From: Pontibacterium sinense | GTDB lineage: Bacteria > Pseudomonadota > Gammaproteobacteria > Pseudomonadales > Balneatricaceae | Length of the DNA stretch: 64,000 nt | NCBI RefSeq assembly: GCF_015209595.1 | Contig: NZ_JADEYS010000003.1 | Coordinates: 186,001 to 250,000 of the forward strand | Reading direction: 5' to 3' | In this document: positions 56,284 through 64,000 of the stretch, in pieces | How the letters are laid out: each line of letters starts with the position of its first letter | Position numbering within the stretch: position 1 is the stretch's first letter | The notes under the pieces: model-generated | Told to the model about the DNA's origin: nothing | Databases searched by the model: none | The model's input: only the letters and a program-made list of their open reading frames with translations | Program-made: the position numbers and the translations under genes

Positions 56284-57147
56284 TTACACACCGATCAGTT
56301 GTAGATATTTGTGAGTGATCTCTTGCCCCCAGATCAAGCTGATCCAGCCCGCGACCGCCAGATAAGGACCAAAAGGGATCGGGTTCTGGCGCTCGTGGCG
56401 CTTCAGGACAATGAGCATTATCCCAAAAATTGCCCCAACCAGTGAAGAGAAAAGAATGATGACAGGCAATTGATCCGCACCTGCCCAGGCACCGAGTGCG
56501 GCGAGCAGTTTAAAATCACCGTATCCCATACCCTCTTTGCCTGTCAGCAACTTAAAGAGCCAATAGATCGACCACAGTGAAAGATAACCCAGCATCGCCC
56601 CGGCCACAGCCATATGCAGGCTGGTAAACATACCAAAGCTATTGACCAGTAAACCCAGCCAAAGCAGGGGTAGTGTTATGCTATCGGGTAGTAACTGGGT
56701 ATCGTAATCGATCAGCGTCAGGCAGATCAGTATCCAGCTAAACAACATCACCGCCAGACTGATCTCATTGAGCCCATAGACTGATACGACGTACATGCTA
56801 ATCAAAGCGGTGAACAATTCAACGCTAGGGTAGCGTGCCGAGATCGGGGTATGACACCCGTTACATTGCCCTTTTTGCATCAGGTAGCTGATCACTGGAA
56901 TGTTCTCAAACCAGCGAATTTTATGTCCACATTTCGGACAGCTGGAAGCGGGAACCGACAGGTTAAAACGCTCCTGAGAGGGCTCTTTACCTTGCATCTC
57001 ATCAACCTGCGCCTGCCACTCCAGCTCCATCATCTTAGGCACGCGGTAGATCACCACGTTTAAGAAGCTGCCAATCATCAAGGCAAAAAGAAATGCCACA
57101 GCCATGGCGACGACGGGATGAGAATTCAGTGTTTCAAGTAGTATCAA
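56284..57147 (-). CDS. pilD: prepilin peptidase and N-methyltransferase PilD
   Basis: A 287-residue inner-membrane protease with about eight helices. The cytoplasmic loop has two cysteine pairs, CPKCGHKI near residue 70 and CNGCHT near 95. The active aspartates lie in LIDYDTQLLPD near 147 and GYGDFKLL near 210. It cuts type IV prepilins such as PilA after the glycine and methylates the new end. It is three bases from coaE and 45 bases downstream of pilC. Confidence 0.97.
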   Translation of the reverse strand: MILLETLNSHPVVAMAVAFLFALMIGSFLNVVIYRVPKMMELEWQAQVDEMQGKEPSQERFNLSVPASSCPKCGHKIRWFENIPVISYLMQKGQCNGCHTPISARYPSVELFTALISMYVVSVYGLNEISLAVMLFSWILICLTLIDYDTQLLPDSITLPLLWLGLLVNSFGMFTSLHMAVAGAMLGYLSLWSIYWLFKLLTGKEGMGYGDFKLLAALGAWAGADQLPVIILFSSLVGAIFGIMLIVLKRHERQNPIPFGPYLAVAGWISLIWGQEITHKYLQLIGV

Positions 57148-57192
57148 GGTGTTAACCCTTAAAGAGTGCGTAAAAGTGCTTAATAAAAATAC

Positions 57193-58416
57193 TTAAATTG
57201 CTTGACCCATCTGGAAGATAGGTAAGTACATCGCGATAACTAGGCCGCCGACCAGAACACCCAAAATCACCATAATCATTGGCTCCAGCAAGCTGGACAG
57301 GTTATCCACGGCATTATCTACAGCTTCTTCGTAGTAATCAGCCACCTTGGATAACATCAGATCTAAAGATCCCGCTTCCTCACCAATGGAGATCATTTGT
57401 ACCGCCATATTGGGAAATACACCGGTCATATTAATGGCGTTTTGTAGCGATTGACCGGTAGATACACCGTTCCGTATCTGCATAATCGCGTTGCGATACA
57501 CTACATTACCTGCTGCGCCCGCGGCGGATTCCAGCGCATTGACCAGAGGCACACCAGCAGCAAAAGTTGTTGCGAGTGTGCGGGCAAAACGAGCGATGGC
57601 TGCATTGTGCAGAATTTTACCGATCACAGGGATTTTGAGCATGGCCCGGTCAACCGCATCTGCAAAATTTTGGGATTGGATTTTGGCTTTTTTAAATAGA
57701 TAAGCACCAACGCCTACTGCCAGAAATGTGACGTGCCACCATTCCTGCGCCATCTCTGATAGTGATACAACAAACTTGGTAAATGCAGGCAGGTCGGCGC
57801 CAAAGTCTTTAAATAGAGATTCAAACATCGGCACCACTTTAACCAGCAAAATGGCCGATACGATGATGCCTACAACAATGACCGCAGTGGGGTAAGTCAG
57901 TGCTTTTTTGATCTTAGCTTTCAGGCTTTCGACTTTCTCTTTATAGGTCGCCAACCGGTCAAGCATCTGTTCCAGCGCACCCGATTGTTCACCCGCAGAC
58001 ACCAGATTACAGAACAGATCATCAAAGTACTGGGGAAATTTGGACAAGGCCACAGAAAAATCGACACCGCCGTTTACATCATTACGGATACTTTTAATCA
58101 TATCCTTGAGTTTGTTTTTTTCCGTGCCGTTGGAGACGATTTCCAGTCCCTGTAGCAGCGGTACGCCTGCTTTCATCATAGTGGCCATCTGGCGGGTAAA
58201 AAAGGCAATATCCAGCGGTTTAATGGCTGCGTTGGCTTTGCTGAAAAAACCGATATTGCTCTCTTTACGGATCTTTTGCGGATTAATGCCCTGATTGCGA
58301 AGCAAGGCTTTTGCCGCAGATGGGTTTATCGCTTCTATTTTCCCCTGACTGCGATTGCCGTTTTTATCTTTGCCTTCCCAGAGGAAGCTAACAGCTTGTG
58401 GTTCGTTGCTGGCCAT
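57193..58416 (-). CDS. pilC: type IV pilus inner-membrane platform protein PilC
   Basis: A 407-residue protein with the two T2SF domains (IAFFTRQMATMMKAGVPLLQGLE near 70, ARFARTLATTFAAGVPLVNALE near 275) and three membrane helices. It is the platform on which PilB assembles pilin. The last segment ends PIFQMGQAI, as in PilC. It lies 93 bases downstream of pilB. Confidence 0.96.
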   Translation of the reverse strand: MASNEPQAVSFLWEGKDKNGNRSQGKIEAINPSAAKALLRNQGINPQKIRKESNIGFFSKANAAIKPLDIAFFTRQMATMMKAGVPLLQGLEIVSNGTEKNKLKDMIKSIRNDVNGGVDFSVALSKFPQYFDDLFCNLVSAGEQSGALEQMLDRLATYKEKVESLKAKIKKALTYPTAVIVVGIIVSAILLVKVVPMFESLFKDFGADLPAFTKFVVSLSEMAQEWWHVTFLAVGVGAYLFKKAKIQSQNFADAVDRAMLKIPVIGKILHNAAIARFARTLATTFAAGVPLVNALESAAGAAGNVVYRNAIMQIRNGVSTGQSLQNAINMTGVFPNMAVQMISIGEEAGSLDLMLSKVADYYEEAVDNAVDNLSSLLEPMIMVILGVLVGGLVIAMYLPIFQMGQAI

Positions 58417-58509
58417 AAACCCTCGACCTGATTAGATACGTTAGCGGACAGATGTTATAGCGTAAAATTGGATTAATTGCAGAGCCGTTGTTCATAGTGT
58501 TGAGACCGA

Positions 58510-60273
58510 TCAGATTTTAATAACCCGGTTCATCTCTTCTAAGCTTGTGATACCTTGCCCTACCTTGCTTAAACCTGAGTGACGCAGAGGTTTAAAGCCC
58601 TGTTTCCGGGCAATATCCAGAATGTCCAATGAGCTGCCATTTTCCATAATGATAGTGGCGAGCTCCTGAGTCATCTCCATCATCTCGTAGATACCCACAC
58701 GGCCTTTGTAACCACGGCTGCATTTTGCGCAGCCATCGGGGCTGGCTTCGTACAGGTGCAGGTCTTTTAACTGCTCTTTATCGAAGCCTTCTTCTATAAG
58801 GGCTGCCTCGGGAATATTCACTGCACGTTTACAGCTGTTACATAGTCGTCGTGCTAGACGTTGCGCAATGATCAGGCTGACCGAGGTGGCTATATTAAAG
58901 GCAGGTACACCCATATTACGCAGTCGAGTCAGGGTTTCCGCAGCGCTGTTAGTATGTAGGGTGGATAACACCATATGCCCGGTTTGTGCTGCTTTAACCG
59001 CAATTTCGGCGGTTTCTAGATCACGAATCTCACCCACCATCACCACGTCCGGATCCTGACGCAGGAAGGCACGTAGCGCTTCAGCAAAGGTCAGGCCGAC
59101 TTTAGGGTTTACATGAACCTGGTTAATCCCTTCCAGATTGATCTCCACCGGATCTTCGGCCGTTGAGATATTACGCTCGTCAGTATTGAGGATATTAAGG
59201 CCGGTATACAAGCTGACCGTCTTACCGCTACCTGTCGGGCCAGTCACCAGAATCATACCCTGCGGTTTATGTAAGGTAGTGGTATAAACATCATGCTGTT
59301 CGGGGTTAAAGCCAAGAGCCTCAATGCCCATTTTGGCGCTGCTGGGGTCAAGGATACGCAGTACGATCTTTTCTCCCCAGAGGGTGGGCAGAGTATTCAC
59401 ACGAAAATCGATAGCGCGGCTTTTGGATATTTTCATCTTGATGCGTCCGTCCAGCGGGACTCGGCGCTCAGAGATATCCATTTGTGACATTACTTTCAGT
59501 CGTGCAGCCAGACGGGAGGCGAGGTTAACCGGTGGTCGGGCAACTTCCTGCAAAATTCCATCGATACGGCAGCGTATCCGGTAGGATTTTTCGTAGGGTT
59601 CAAAATGAATATCGGATGCGCCTGATTTAATAGCGTCTAGGAGAATCTTGTTTACAAAACGTACAATCGGCGCGTCATTGGTGGCATCGTTATCCAGCTC
59701 CTCTTCGGCTGGAGAAGCACTTGCGTCGTCAATCTCCAGGTTATCGAGATCGGTATCGTCGAGATCATCCAGTGCAGAATTCTGTTTATCCAGAAAACTA
59801 TCAACCGCCCGGTTGAGCTTATCTTCTTCGACAATCACCGCTTCGGTGGCGCAGCCACTCTGAAACTTAAATTCGTCCAGTGCCTGGATATTAGTCGGGT
59901 CTGAGATTGCAATAAAAAGCCGGTTTTCGCGCTTTTGCAGAGGCAGGGCGTGGTGTTTGGTGATCAACTTATCGTCAATCACTCCCTGCGGTAGGGTATC
60001 CAAATCTAAAGCATCCAGATCCAGCAGTGGCATGCCAAACTCATCGGCCGCCACGGATGCTGCACGTGACGCACTGACCAAACGCTTCTCTATAATGTGG
60101 GCAATAAAGGTTTGCTTGGTATTACGGGCTTCCTGTGCGGCTTCCATCGCCACCTCAGCAGAAAAGATGCCTTCATTCACCAGCCGCTTGGCTAGACCAC
60201 TTAGAGGTTGAAATGCTTGTGCCACGGGGTTGTCCTGCACCTGTAAATTATGACGTGGATCAAGAGCTAACAT
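58510..60273 (-). CDS. pilB: type IV pilus extension ATPase PilB
   Basis: A 587-residue hexameric ATPase. An N-terminal MshEN-like region precedes the GspE core: Walker A GPTGSGKT near residue 333, Asp box and Walker [13 protein letters not shown], the histidine box LSTLHTNSA, and a four-cysteine zinc site CNSC...CAKC near 480-512. It powers pilus extension. The first 20 residues ([18 protein letters not shown]) are longer than usual and the ribosome site is poor, so the real start could be further inside. Confidence 0.94.
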   Translation of the reverse strand: MLALDPRHNLQVQDNPVAQAFQPLSGLAKRLVNEGIFSAEVAMEAAQEARNTKQTFIAHIIEKRLVSASRAASVAADEFGMPLLDLDALDLDTLPQGVIDDKLITKHHALPLQKRENRLFIAISDPTNIQALDEFKFQSGCATEAVIVEEDKLNRAVDSFLDKQNSALDDLDDTDLDNLEIDDASASPAEEELDNDATNDAPIVRFVNKILLDAIKSGASDIHFEPYEKSYRIRCRIDGILQEVARPPVNLASRLAARLKVMSQMDISERRVPLDGRIKMKISKSRAIDFRVNTLPTLWGEKIVLRILDPSSAKMGIEALGFNPEQHDVYTTTLHKPQGMILVTGPTGSGKTVSLYTGLNILNTDERNISTAEDPVEINLEGINQVHVNPKVGLTFAEALRAFLRQDPDVVMVGEIRDLETAEIAVKAAQTGHMVLSTLHTNSAAETLTRLRNMGVPAFNIATSVSLIIAQRLARRLCNSCKRAVNIPEAALIEEGFDKEQLKDLHLYEASPDGCAKCSRGYKGRVGIYEMMEMTQELATIIMENGSSLDILDIARKQGFKPLRHSGLSKVGQGITSLEEMNRVIKI

Positions 60274-60397
60274 ACCATTTAAGCGCTTGTTTGAGAAACT
60301 GCACTTTTCTGCGCATCTTCACTGGCATGTCATCTTTTTTACGCTATTATCGTTCTACGGCTTTGAACAAATTGACTCTTTCGCTGGAGAAAATGAA

Positions 60398-60877
60398 ATG
60401 AAAAAACAACAAGGTTTTACCCTGATTGAATTAATGATCGTAGTAGCGATCATTGGTATTTTGGCGGCAATTGCGTTGCCTGCTTATCAGGACTACACCA
60501 AACGTGCTCGTTACACAGAAGTTATTAACATGTCCAACGGTGTCAAAACTGCGGTTGAGATATGTGCTCAGGAAGCCGGTGCTGTTTTGACTTCTTGCGT
60601 TGCCGCAACGACTACTGGTGGTACGTCTACTATTACTACAGGTGACGATGCTAGTGTATTTGCGGCGGCTAATGCGGCCGCAAGTAATACCGTGGTTACT
60701 TCAGTTGCGGTGTCTAACACCGGAGTAATCACTATTATCCCTGTGGCAGCAAATGGTATTGTTGCGGGAGACACTTACGTACTGACTCCTAGCGTTACCA
60801 ACGGTCAAATAAGTTGGACAAATAACGGCACTACCAAATCTGGCTGTATTGCAAACAACACATGTAAAGCTAACTAA
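60398..60877 (+). CDS. pilA: type IV major pilin PilA
   Basis: A 159-residue type IVa prepilin. The short leader MKKQQG is cut before F, giving mature [20 protein letters not shown] with the conserved E5. The C-terminal part is low-complexity, rich in threonine, alanine and valine. The last two of four cysteines (GCIANNTC) would form the D-loop disulfide. A GGAGA ribosome site precedes the ATG at 60398; the longer open frame is not used. It is divergent from pilB. Confidence 0.95.
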   Translation: MKKQQGFTLIELMIVVAIIGILAAIALPAYQDYTKRARYTEVINMSNGVKTAVEICAQEAGAVLTSCVAATTTGGTSTITTGDDASVFAAANAAASNTVVTSVAVSNTGVITIIPVAANGIVAGDTYVLTPSVTNGQISWTNNGTTKSGCIANNTCKAN

Positions 60878-60882
60878 TTATC

Positions 60883-60912
60883 CTCGTTCCCATGCTCCCG
60901 CGTGGGAACGCC
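60883..60912 (+). repeat. single REP element at the 3' end of pilA
   Basis: CTCGTTCCCATGCTCCCGCGTGGGAACG begins six bases after the pilA stop. The arms GTTCCCA/TGGGAAC form a stem. It is the same REP type as the array at 61452 and could act as a 3' mRNA stabiliser or terminator for pilA. Confidence 0.85.
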
Positions 60913-61033
60913 TTCCCCTTCAAATAAAACTAAATAAGCCAAACCTTTCTTAACCCTTCGCATAACTAGCATCCTCTCCCCAATCCGCTATTATGTTCGC
61001 CTAACTGATTTTAAACGGATCTAAGCGGACACT

Positions 61034-61384
61034 ATGAAACGCAAAATTATTATTCTTCTGATCGCCGCATCCGTTGGCGTGACTGTTTATATCAATAACG
61101 TTAAAACCTTGCTTGACCCAGAGGTTCGTAGCCAGCTGGAAAGTGCCTTGTTAGAGCAACCAGAGTTCCCTGCGCGTCCGGTATGGTGGGAAGACGACAG
61201 TGTGATGGCGATTGGCGTGGTGAATAAAGACGAAAATCATGATGCTGAGGCTAAAAAAGCCTGTCAGATTGCCGCAAGGTTTGGCATTACTGATCTGAAG
61301 GTTGAGGTCTACGATATTCTGAAGATTCAGCAGTTTGAAGAGTGGATGCTGATTGGTAAGTCGAGCTGCAAACCGAAGCAATAA
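61034..61384 (+). CDS. small membrane-anchored protein, unknown function
   Basis: A 116-residue protein that I do not recognise. A basic start (MKRK) and a hydrophobic stretch at about residues 4-22 form a membrane anchor or uncleaved signal. The rest is a soluble domain of about 90 residues (VWWEDDSVMAIGVVNKDENHD, ACQIAARFGITDLKVEVYDI) with two cysteines. The ribosome site is weak (AAGCGGA). It lies between pilA and the REP array, followed by its own strong terminator, so it looks like a genuine expressed gene. Confidence 0.65.
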   Translation: MKRKIIILLIAASVGVTVYINNVKTLLDPEVRSQLESALLEQPEFPARPVWWEDDSVMAIGVVNKDENHDAEAKKACQIAARFGITDLKVEVYDILKIQQFEEWMLIGKSSCKPKQ

Positions 61385-61400
61385 TCTGGGTAAGTGGCGC

Positions 61401-61436
61401 AATAAAAAAGGGCGGTAATATTCGCCCTTTTTTATT
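61401..61436. terminator. terminator after the 116-residue gene
   Basis: AATAAAAAAGGGCG pairs perfectly with CGCCCTTTTTTATT (14 pairs, 8-base loop), with a T-run in the right arm and an A-run in the left. It could work in both directions. Its right arm and the next bases recur at 62134. Confidence 0.85.
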
Positions 61437-61451
61437 GCCTGAAACTCATTC

Positions 61452-62275
61452 CTCGTTCCCACGCTCCCGCGTGGGAATGCATACCGAAACCTGAATCATC
61501 ATCGCAGTTAACCCAAAGGCACTGTATGGATTCCCCCGGTGGAGCGTGGGAACCAGAGACAGATCATCGGTCTGGCAATCTTTCCGCGTCCCTCTCGTTT
61601 CTCTCGTTCCCACGCTCCCGCGTGGGAATGCATACCGAAACCTGAATCATCACCGCAGCCAACCCGAAGCCGCTGTATGGATTCCCACGGAGGACCGTGG
61701 GAACCAGAAACAGATCAGCGGTCTGACAATCGTTCCGCGTCCCTCTCATTTCTCTCGTTCCCGCGCTCCCGCGTGGGAACGCATACCGAAACCTGAATCA
61801 TCATCGCAGACAACCCGAAGCCACTGTATGGATTCCCACGGAGGACCGTGGGAACCAGAAACAGATCAGCGGCCTGACACGTTCCCCTCGTTCCCGCGCT
61901 CCCGCGTGGGAATGCATACCCATCACCGCAGCCAACCCGAAGCCACTGTATGGATTCCCCCGGTGGACCGTGGGAACCAGAAACAGATCATCGGTCTGGC
62001 AATCTTTCCGAGTCCCTCTCGTTTCTATCGTTCGAATGCTCCCGCGTGGGAATGCATGCCGAAACCTGAATCATCATCGCAGTTAACCCGAAGCCACCGT
62101 ATGGATTCCCACGGAGGACCGTGGGAACCAGGGATATCCGCCCTTTTTTATTGTCTGAAACTCATTCCTCGTTCCCATGCTCCCGCTTGGGAATGCATAT
62201 CGAAACCTGAATCGTCATCTTAGCCAACCCGAAGCCACTGTATGGATTCTCCCTGGAGGACTGTGGGAACCAGCA
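61452..62275 (+). repeat. REP/BIME array, six composite units
   Basis: Units begin at 61452, 61603, 61754, 61887, 62027 and 62168 (steps 151, 151, 133, 140, 141). Each has REP A (GTTCCCACGC-tccc-GCGTGGGAAT), a spacer of about 48 bases, and REP B (ATTCCCACGG-agga-CCGTGGGAAC), then a variable spacer. REP B read on the other strand is REP A with a swapped C-G/G-C pair next to the loop, so each unit is an inverted REP pair (BIME). The array stands directly before a RAYT transposase. Open frames here are chance translations. Confidence 0.92.
62134..62167 (+). repeat. copy of the upstream terminator flank before unit 6
   Basis: 34 bases (ATATCCGCCC ... ACTCATTC) match 61418-61451, the right arm of the terminator plus its downstream flank, with two differences. 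The match continues into the REP unit on both sides of the 716-base interval. It marks a segmental duplication or array expansion. Confidence 0.8.
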
Positions 62276-62336
62276 ACGCGCACCTTGTTAATTCATGCTA
62301 TGTTGTGGGTCTATATCCATGGAAAGGATTAGCACT

Positions 62337-62867
62337 ATGGGCAGGAGCCGATATCGTTTTATATACCCCGATCATCCTCACTTCATGACACTGACGGTTC
62401 TTCATTGGATTCCCGTATTTACGCGTCCTGAAACAGTTCAAATATTGCTGGATAGCCTCCGCTTCCTAGAAAAAGAAGGGCTGAAGGTCCACGCTTGGGT
62501 TGTGCTGGAAAATCACATGCATCTTGTTGTGCAAAGCCCGGATATTGAGCGACATGTAGCGCGCTTCAAATCATTTACGGCCAAACAAATACTGATGTAT
62601 TTAAATAGGACCGGGGCATCTACAATTTTGGATCAACTGACGTTCTACAAAAAAGCACATAAGGTTGATAGGGGAGTGCAGTTTTGGCAGGAAGGTGTGC
62701 ATCCTGAGTGGATAAGCAGTGAAGTGATGATGCGTCAGAAAATCGACTATATCCATATGAACCCGGTAAAACGGGGTTATGTTGATGAAGCTGAGCAGTG
62801 GCGTTATTCGAGCGCAAGAGATTATATGGGAGGGGTGGGGTTACTGCCGGTCGATAAGCTTTGGTAG
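62337..62867 (+). CDS. REP-associated tyrosine transposase (RAYT)
   Basis: A 176-residue Y1/HUH transposase-like protein. The metal-binding pair is H60-M-H62 in VVLENHMHLVVQ, and the catalytic tyrosine is probably Y138 in RQKIDYIHMNPVKRGYV. RYRFIYPDHPHFMTL and WRYSSARDY are family marks. RAYTs are single-copy, vertically kept enzymes that cleave and spread REP elements. The ATG at 62337 has GGAAAGGA upstream; the frame opens at 62295. It is bracketed by the REP array on its left and a reversed REP unit on its right. Confidence 0.92.
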   Translation: MGRSRYRFIYPDHPHFMTLTVLHWIPVFTRPETVQILLDSLRFLEKEGLKVHAWVVLENHMHLVVQSPDIERHVARFKSFTAKQILMYLNRTGASTILDQLTFYKKAHKVDRGVQFWQEGVHPEWISSEVMMRQKIDYIHMNPVKRGYVDEAEQWRYSSARDYMGGVGLLPVDKLW

Positions 62868-62893
62868 TCGAATAGGAAACACCAGAGGCGCTG

Positions 62894-62996
62894 GCTCCTC
62901 CGGTCCTCCATGGGAACCCATACCAAGGTTGACGTACACCAGTGGATATTTTTCAGGCAGGTGTCTGCATTCCCACGCAGGAGCGTGGGAACGAGA
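62894..62996 (-). repeat. reversed REP composite unit downstream of the RAYT
   Basis: 62968-62996 is REP A in the opposite orientation (GCATTCCCACGCAGGAGCGTGGGAACGAG read on the plus strand in two parts). 62894-62920 is a degenerate REP B in matching reversed order, with its right arm decayed. The unit lies between the RAYT stop and the nadC stop and may serve as a 3' structure for both. Confidence 0.8.
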
Positions 62997-63015
62997 AAAA
63001 CTAATAGTCAGGTGC

Positions 63016-63855
63016 TCAGATAAAACGCATCGACAGGTCAACGGCCTGACAGTGCTTAGTCAGTGCGCCGATAGAGATGTAGTCCACACCGGTTTCTGCA
63101 ATCGGGCGCAGGGTTTCATCGGTGATATTGCCAGATGCTTCCAGTTTGGCCTGGCCATCGACCACTTCAACGGCATTGCGCATCTCTTCCGGTGTGAAGT
63201 TATCCAGCATAATAATATCAGCGCCAGCGATCAGGGCTGCTTGCAGCTCTTCGAAGGTTTCTACTTCGATCTCTACAGGTTTACCTGGCTCATTGGTTTG
63301 CGCTGTCTGGATCGCGGCTTCGATACCACCGCACCCCATGATGTGGTTTTCTTTAATCAGAAACGCATCGTACAGGCCGATACGGTGGTTGAAGCAACCG
63401 CCACAGGTCACTGCATATTTCTGCGCAGTACGCAGGCCCGGAATAGTTTTGCGCGTGTCCAGCAGCTTAACGTTGGTGCCGGAAACCTTTTGTGAATAGT
63501 GATAACTGACAGTCGCGGTGCCAGATAAGGTCTGTAAGAAGTTCAGCGCGGTACGCTCAGCCGTCAGCATATTGCGTGCTGAGCCGGAAACGGTGAAAAG
63601 CGTCTGATCACGTTCGACCAGATCACCGTCTTTGACTTGCCAGTCCAGCTGCAATTCAGGGTCTACCTGACGAAAAACTTCGTTCACCCAGTCTGTACCG
63701 CAGACGACCGCGGTTTGACGGCTGATGATGCGTGCGGTGGCTGTATTGTCTGCAGGGATCAGCTGTGCGGTGATATCACCCGCGCCGATATCTTCGCTCA
63801 GGGCGTTGGTGACGGTGATCTGAATGTCTTTCTGAAGTTCGTCGCGAGTCAGCAT
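63016..63855 (-). CDS. nadC: nicotinate-nucleotide pyrophosphorylase (quinolinate phosphoribosyltransferase)
   Basis: A 279-residue enzyme converting quinolinate and PRPP to nicotinate mononucleotide in NAD synthesis. Visible marks are [16 protein letters not shown] near residue 18, [17 protein letters not shown] near 135, [21 protein letters not shown] near 157 and [12 protein letters not shown] near 215. Length is typical. It is divergent from ampD, the standard neighbour, with a 75-base gap. Confidence 0.97.
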   Translation of the reverse strand: MLTRDELQKDIQITVTNALSEDIGAGDITAQLIPADNTATARIISRQTAVVCGTDWVNEVFRQVDPELQLDWQVKDGDLVERDQTLFTVSGSARNMLTAERTALNFLQTLSGTATVSYHYSQKVSGTNVKLLDTRKTIPGLRTAQKYAVTCGGCFNHRIGLYDAFLIKENHIMGCGGIEAAIQTAQTNEPGKPVEIEVETFEELQAALIAGADIIMLDNFTPEEMRNAVEVVDGQAKLEASGNITDETLRPIAETGVDYISIGALTKHCQAVDLSMRFI

Positions 63856-63930
63856 AGCGTGCCAGTAGTCAGGGTAATTAGTGATAAGATGGGCATCAAT
63901 TCTAGCGAAAACACAGGAGGGCGGATAGGG

Positions 63931-64000
63931 ATGAAACAGAAGTTTTCAGTTGTATCAGGCACGGTAAAAGAGGCTGTGCAATGTCCGTCCCCCAATTTTA
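63931..64000 (+). CDS. ampD: AmpD amidase, N-terminal start, partial
   Basis: The first 23 codons run to the window edge. They end VQCPSPNF, the conserved opening motif of AmpD, the cytoplasmic 1,6-anhydro-N-acetylmuramyl-L-alanine amidase of cell wall recycling. An AGGAGGGCGG ribosome site lies before the ATG. The divergent nadC-ampD arrangement supports the call. The catalytic part is outside the window. Confidence 0.85.
   Translation, partial: MKQKFSVVSGTVKEAVQCPSPNF

Noticed and set aside
60315-60345. Sigma-54 promoter before pilA
   Set aside because: TGGCATG resembles a -24 element, but at the -12 position there is a T-run with no GC, so the essential half is missing.
61539-62223. Two open frames with repeats such as PTLPRGN and WIPTEDRGN
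   Set aside because: They are chance translations of the BIME array, with the repeat period of the DNA; such frames are a known annotation artefact.
61452-62275. Possible CRISPR array
   Set aside because: The period is about 133-151 bases, both the hairpins and the spacers are conserved between units, and no cas genes are present.

Overview
The window is a stretch of chromosome from a gammaproteobacterium, most likely an aerobic marine member of the Oceanospirillales (Oceanospirillaceae-like). The evidence is the gene order (lapB-pyrF; pdhR-aceEF; rplM-rpsI-petABC-sspAB; lpoA/rsmI-rnpB; a full division and cell wall cluster; lpxC-secA-argJ; coaE-pilDCB/pilA-nadC-ampD), which mixes Pseudomonas-like and enteric-like arrangements. 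Other signs are a DctPQM TRAP transporter, a respiratory D-lactate dehydrogenase and a proteobacterial cytochrome bc1 complex. Almost every base is assigned to a gene. Family assignments come from reading the proteins by eye; no alignment or search was run.

Region by region. (1) 1-1290: end of lapB, pyrF, a small secreted helix-hairpin-helix protein. (2) 1294-10899: a carbon-uptake region on the minus strand. A TRAP transporter (dctPQM) faces the pyruvate sensor gene pdhR across a spacer holding three perfect PdhR-type operators. Downstream lies an operon of D-lactate dehydrogenase, a universal stress protein, an AEC-family carrier and a sugar kinase. (3) 11093-15736: aceE and aceF of pyruvate dehydrogenase, with their own candidate promoter carrying a different palindromic operator. 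(4) 15965-22107: accessory genes: a secreted TPR-ankyrin protein, a small Fur-controlled gene, a copper chaperone, a GDT1-type transporter, an LrgAB pair and zapE. (5) 22328-27266: ribosomal proteins L13 and S9, the bc1 complex, and sspA-sspB. (6) 27326-32062: dolP, diaA, yraN and lpoA on the minus strand, rsmI on the plus strand, and RNase P RNA. (7) 32321-50159: an uninterrupted dcw cluster from mraZ to ftsZ, then lpxC. (8) 50425-55468: secA, argJ and a MutT-ThiE fusion. (9) 55449-60877: yacG, coaE and the type IV pilus genes pilD, pilC, pilB and pilA. (10) 60883-63000: a repeat-rich island with a REP-associated tyrosine transposase (RAYT) and its REP/BIME array. (11) nadC and the first codons of ampD.

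How the genes fit together. The PdhR boxes tie the TRAP transporter to pyruvate sensing. With the D-lactate dehydrogenase and pyruvate dehydrogenase beside it, the block reads as uptake of a C3 or 2-oxo acid, oxidation to pyruvate and conversion to acetyl-CoA, with electrons going to quinone and then the bc1 complex. The dcw cluster is compact, with many 1-8 base overlaps, and is headed by a MraZ promoter-operator. The least routine parts are the RAYT/BIME island, the operator layout around pdhR and aceE, and the Fur-controlled 78-residue protein.
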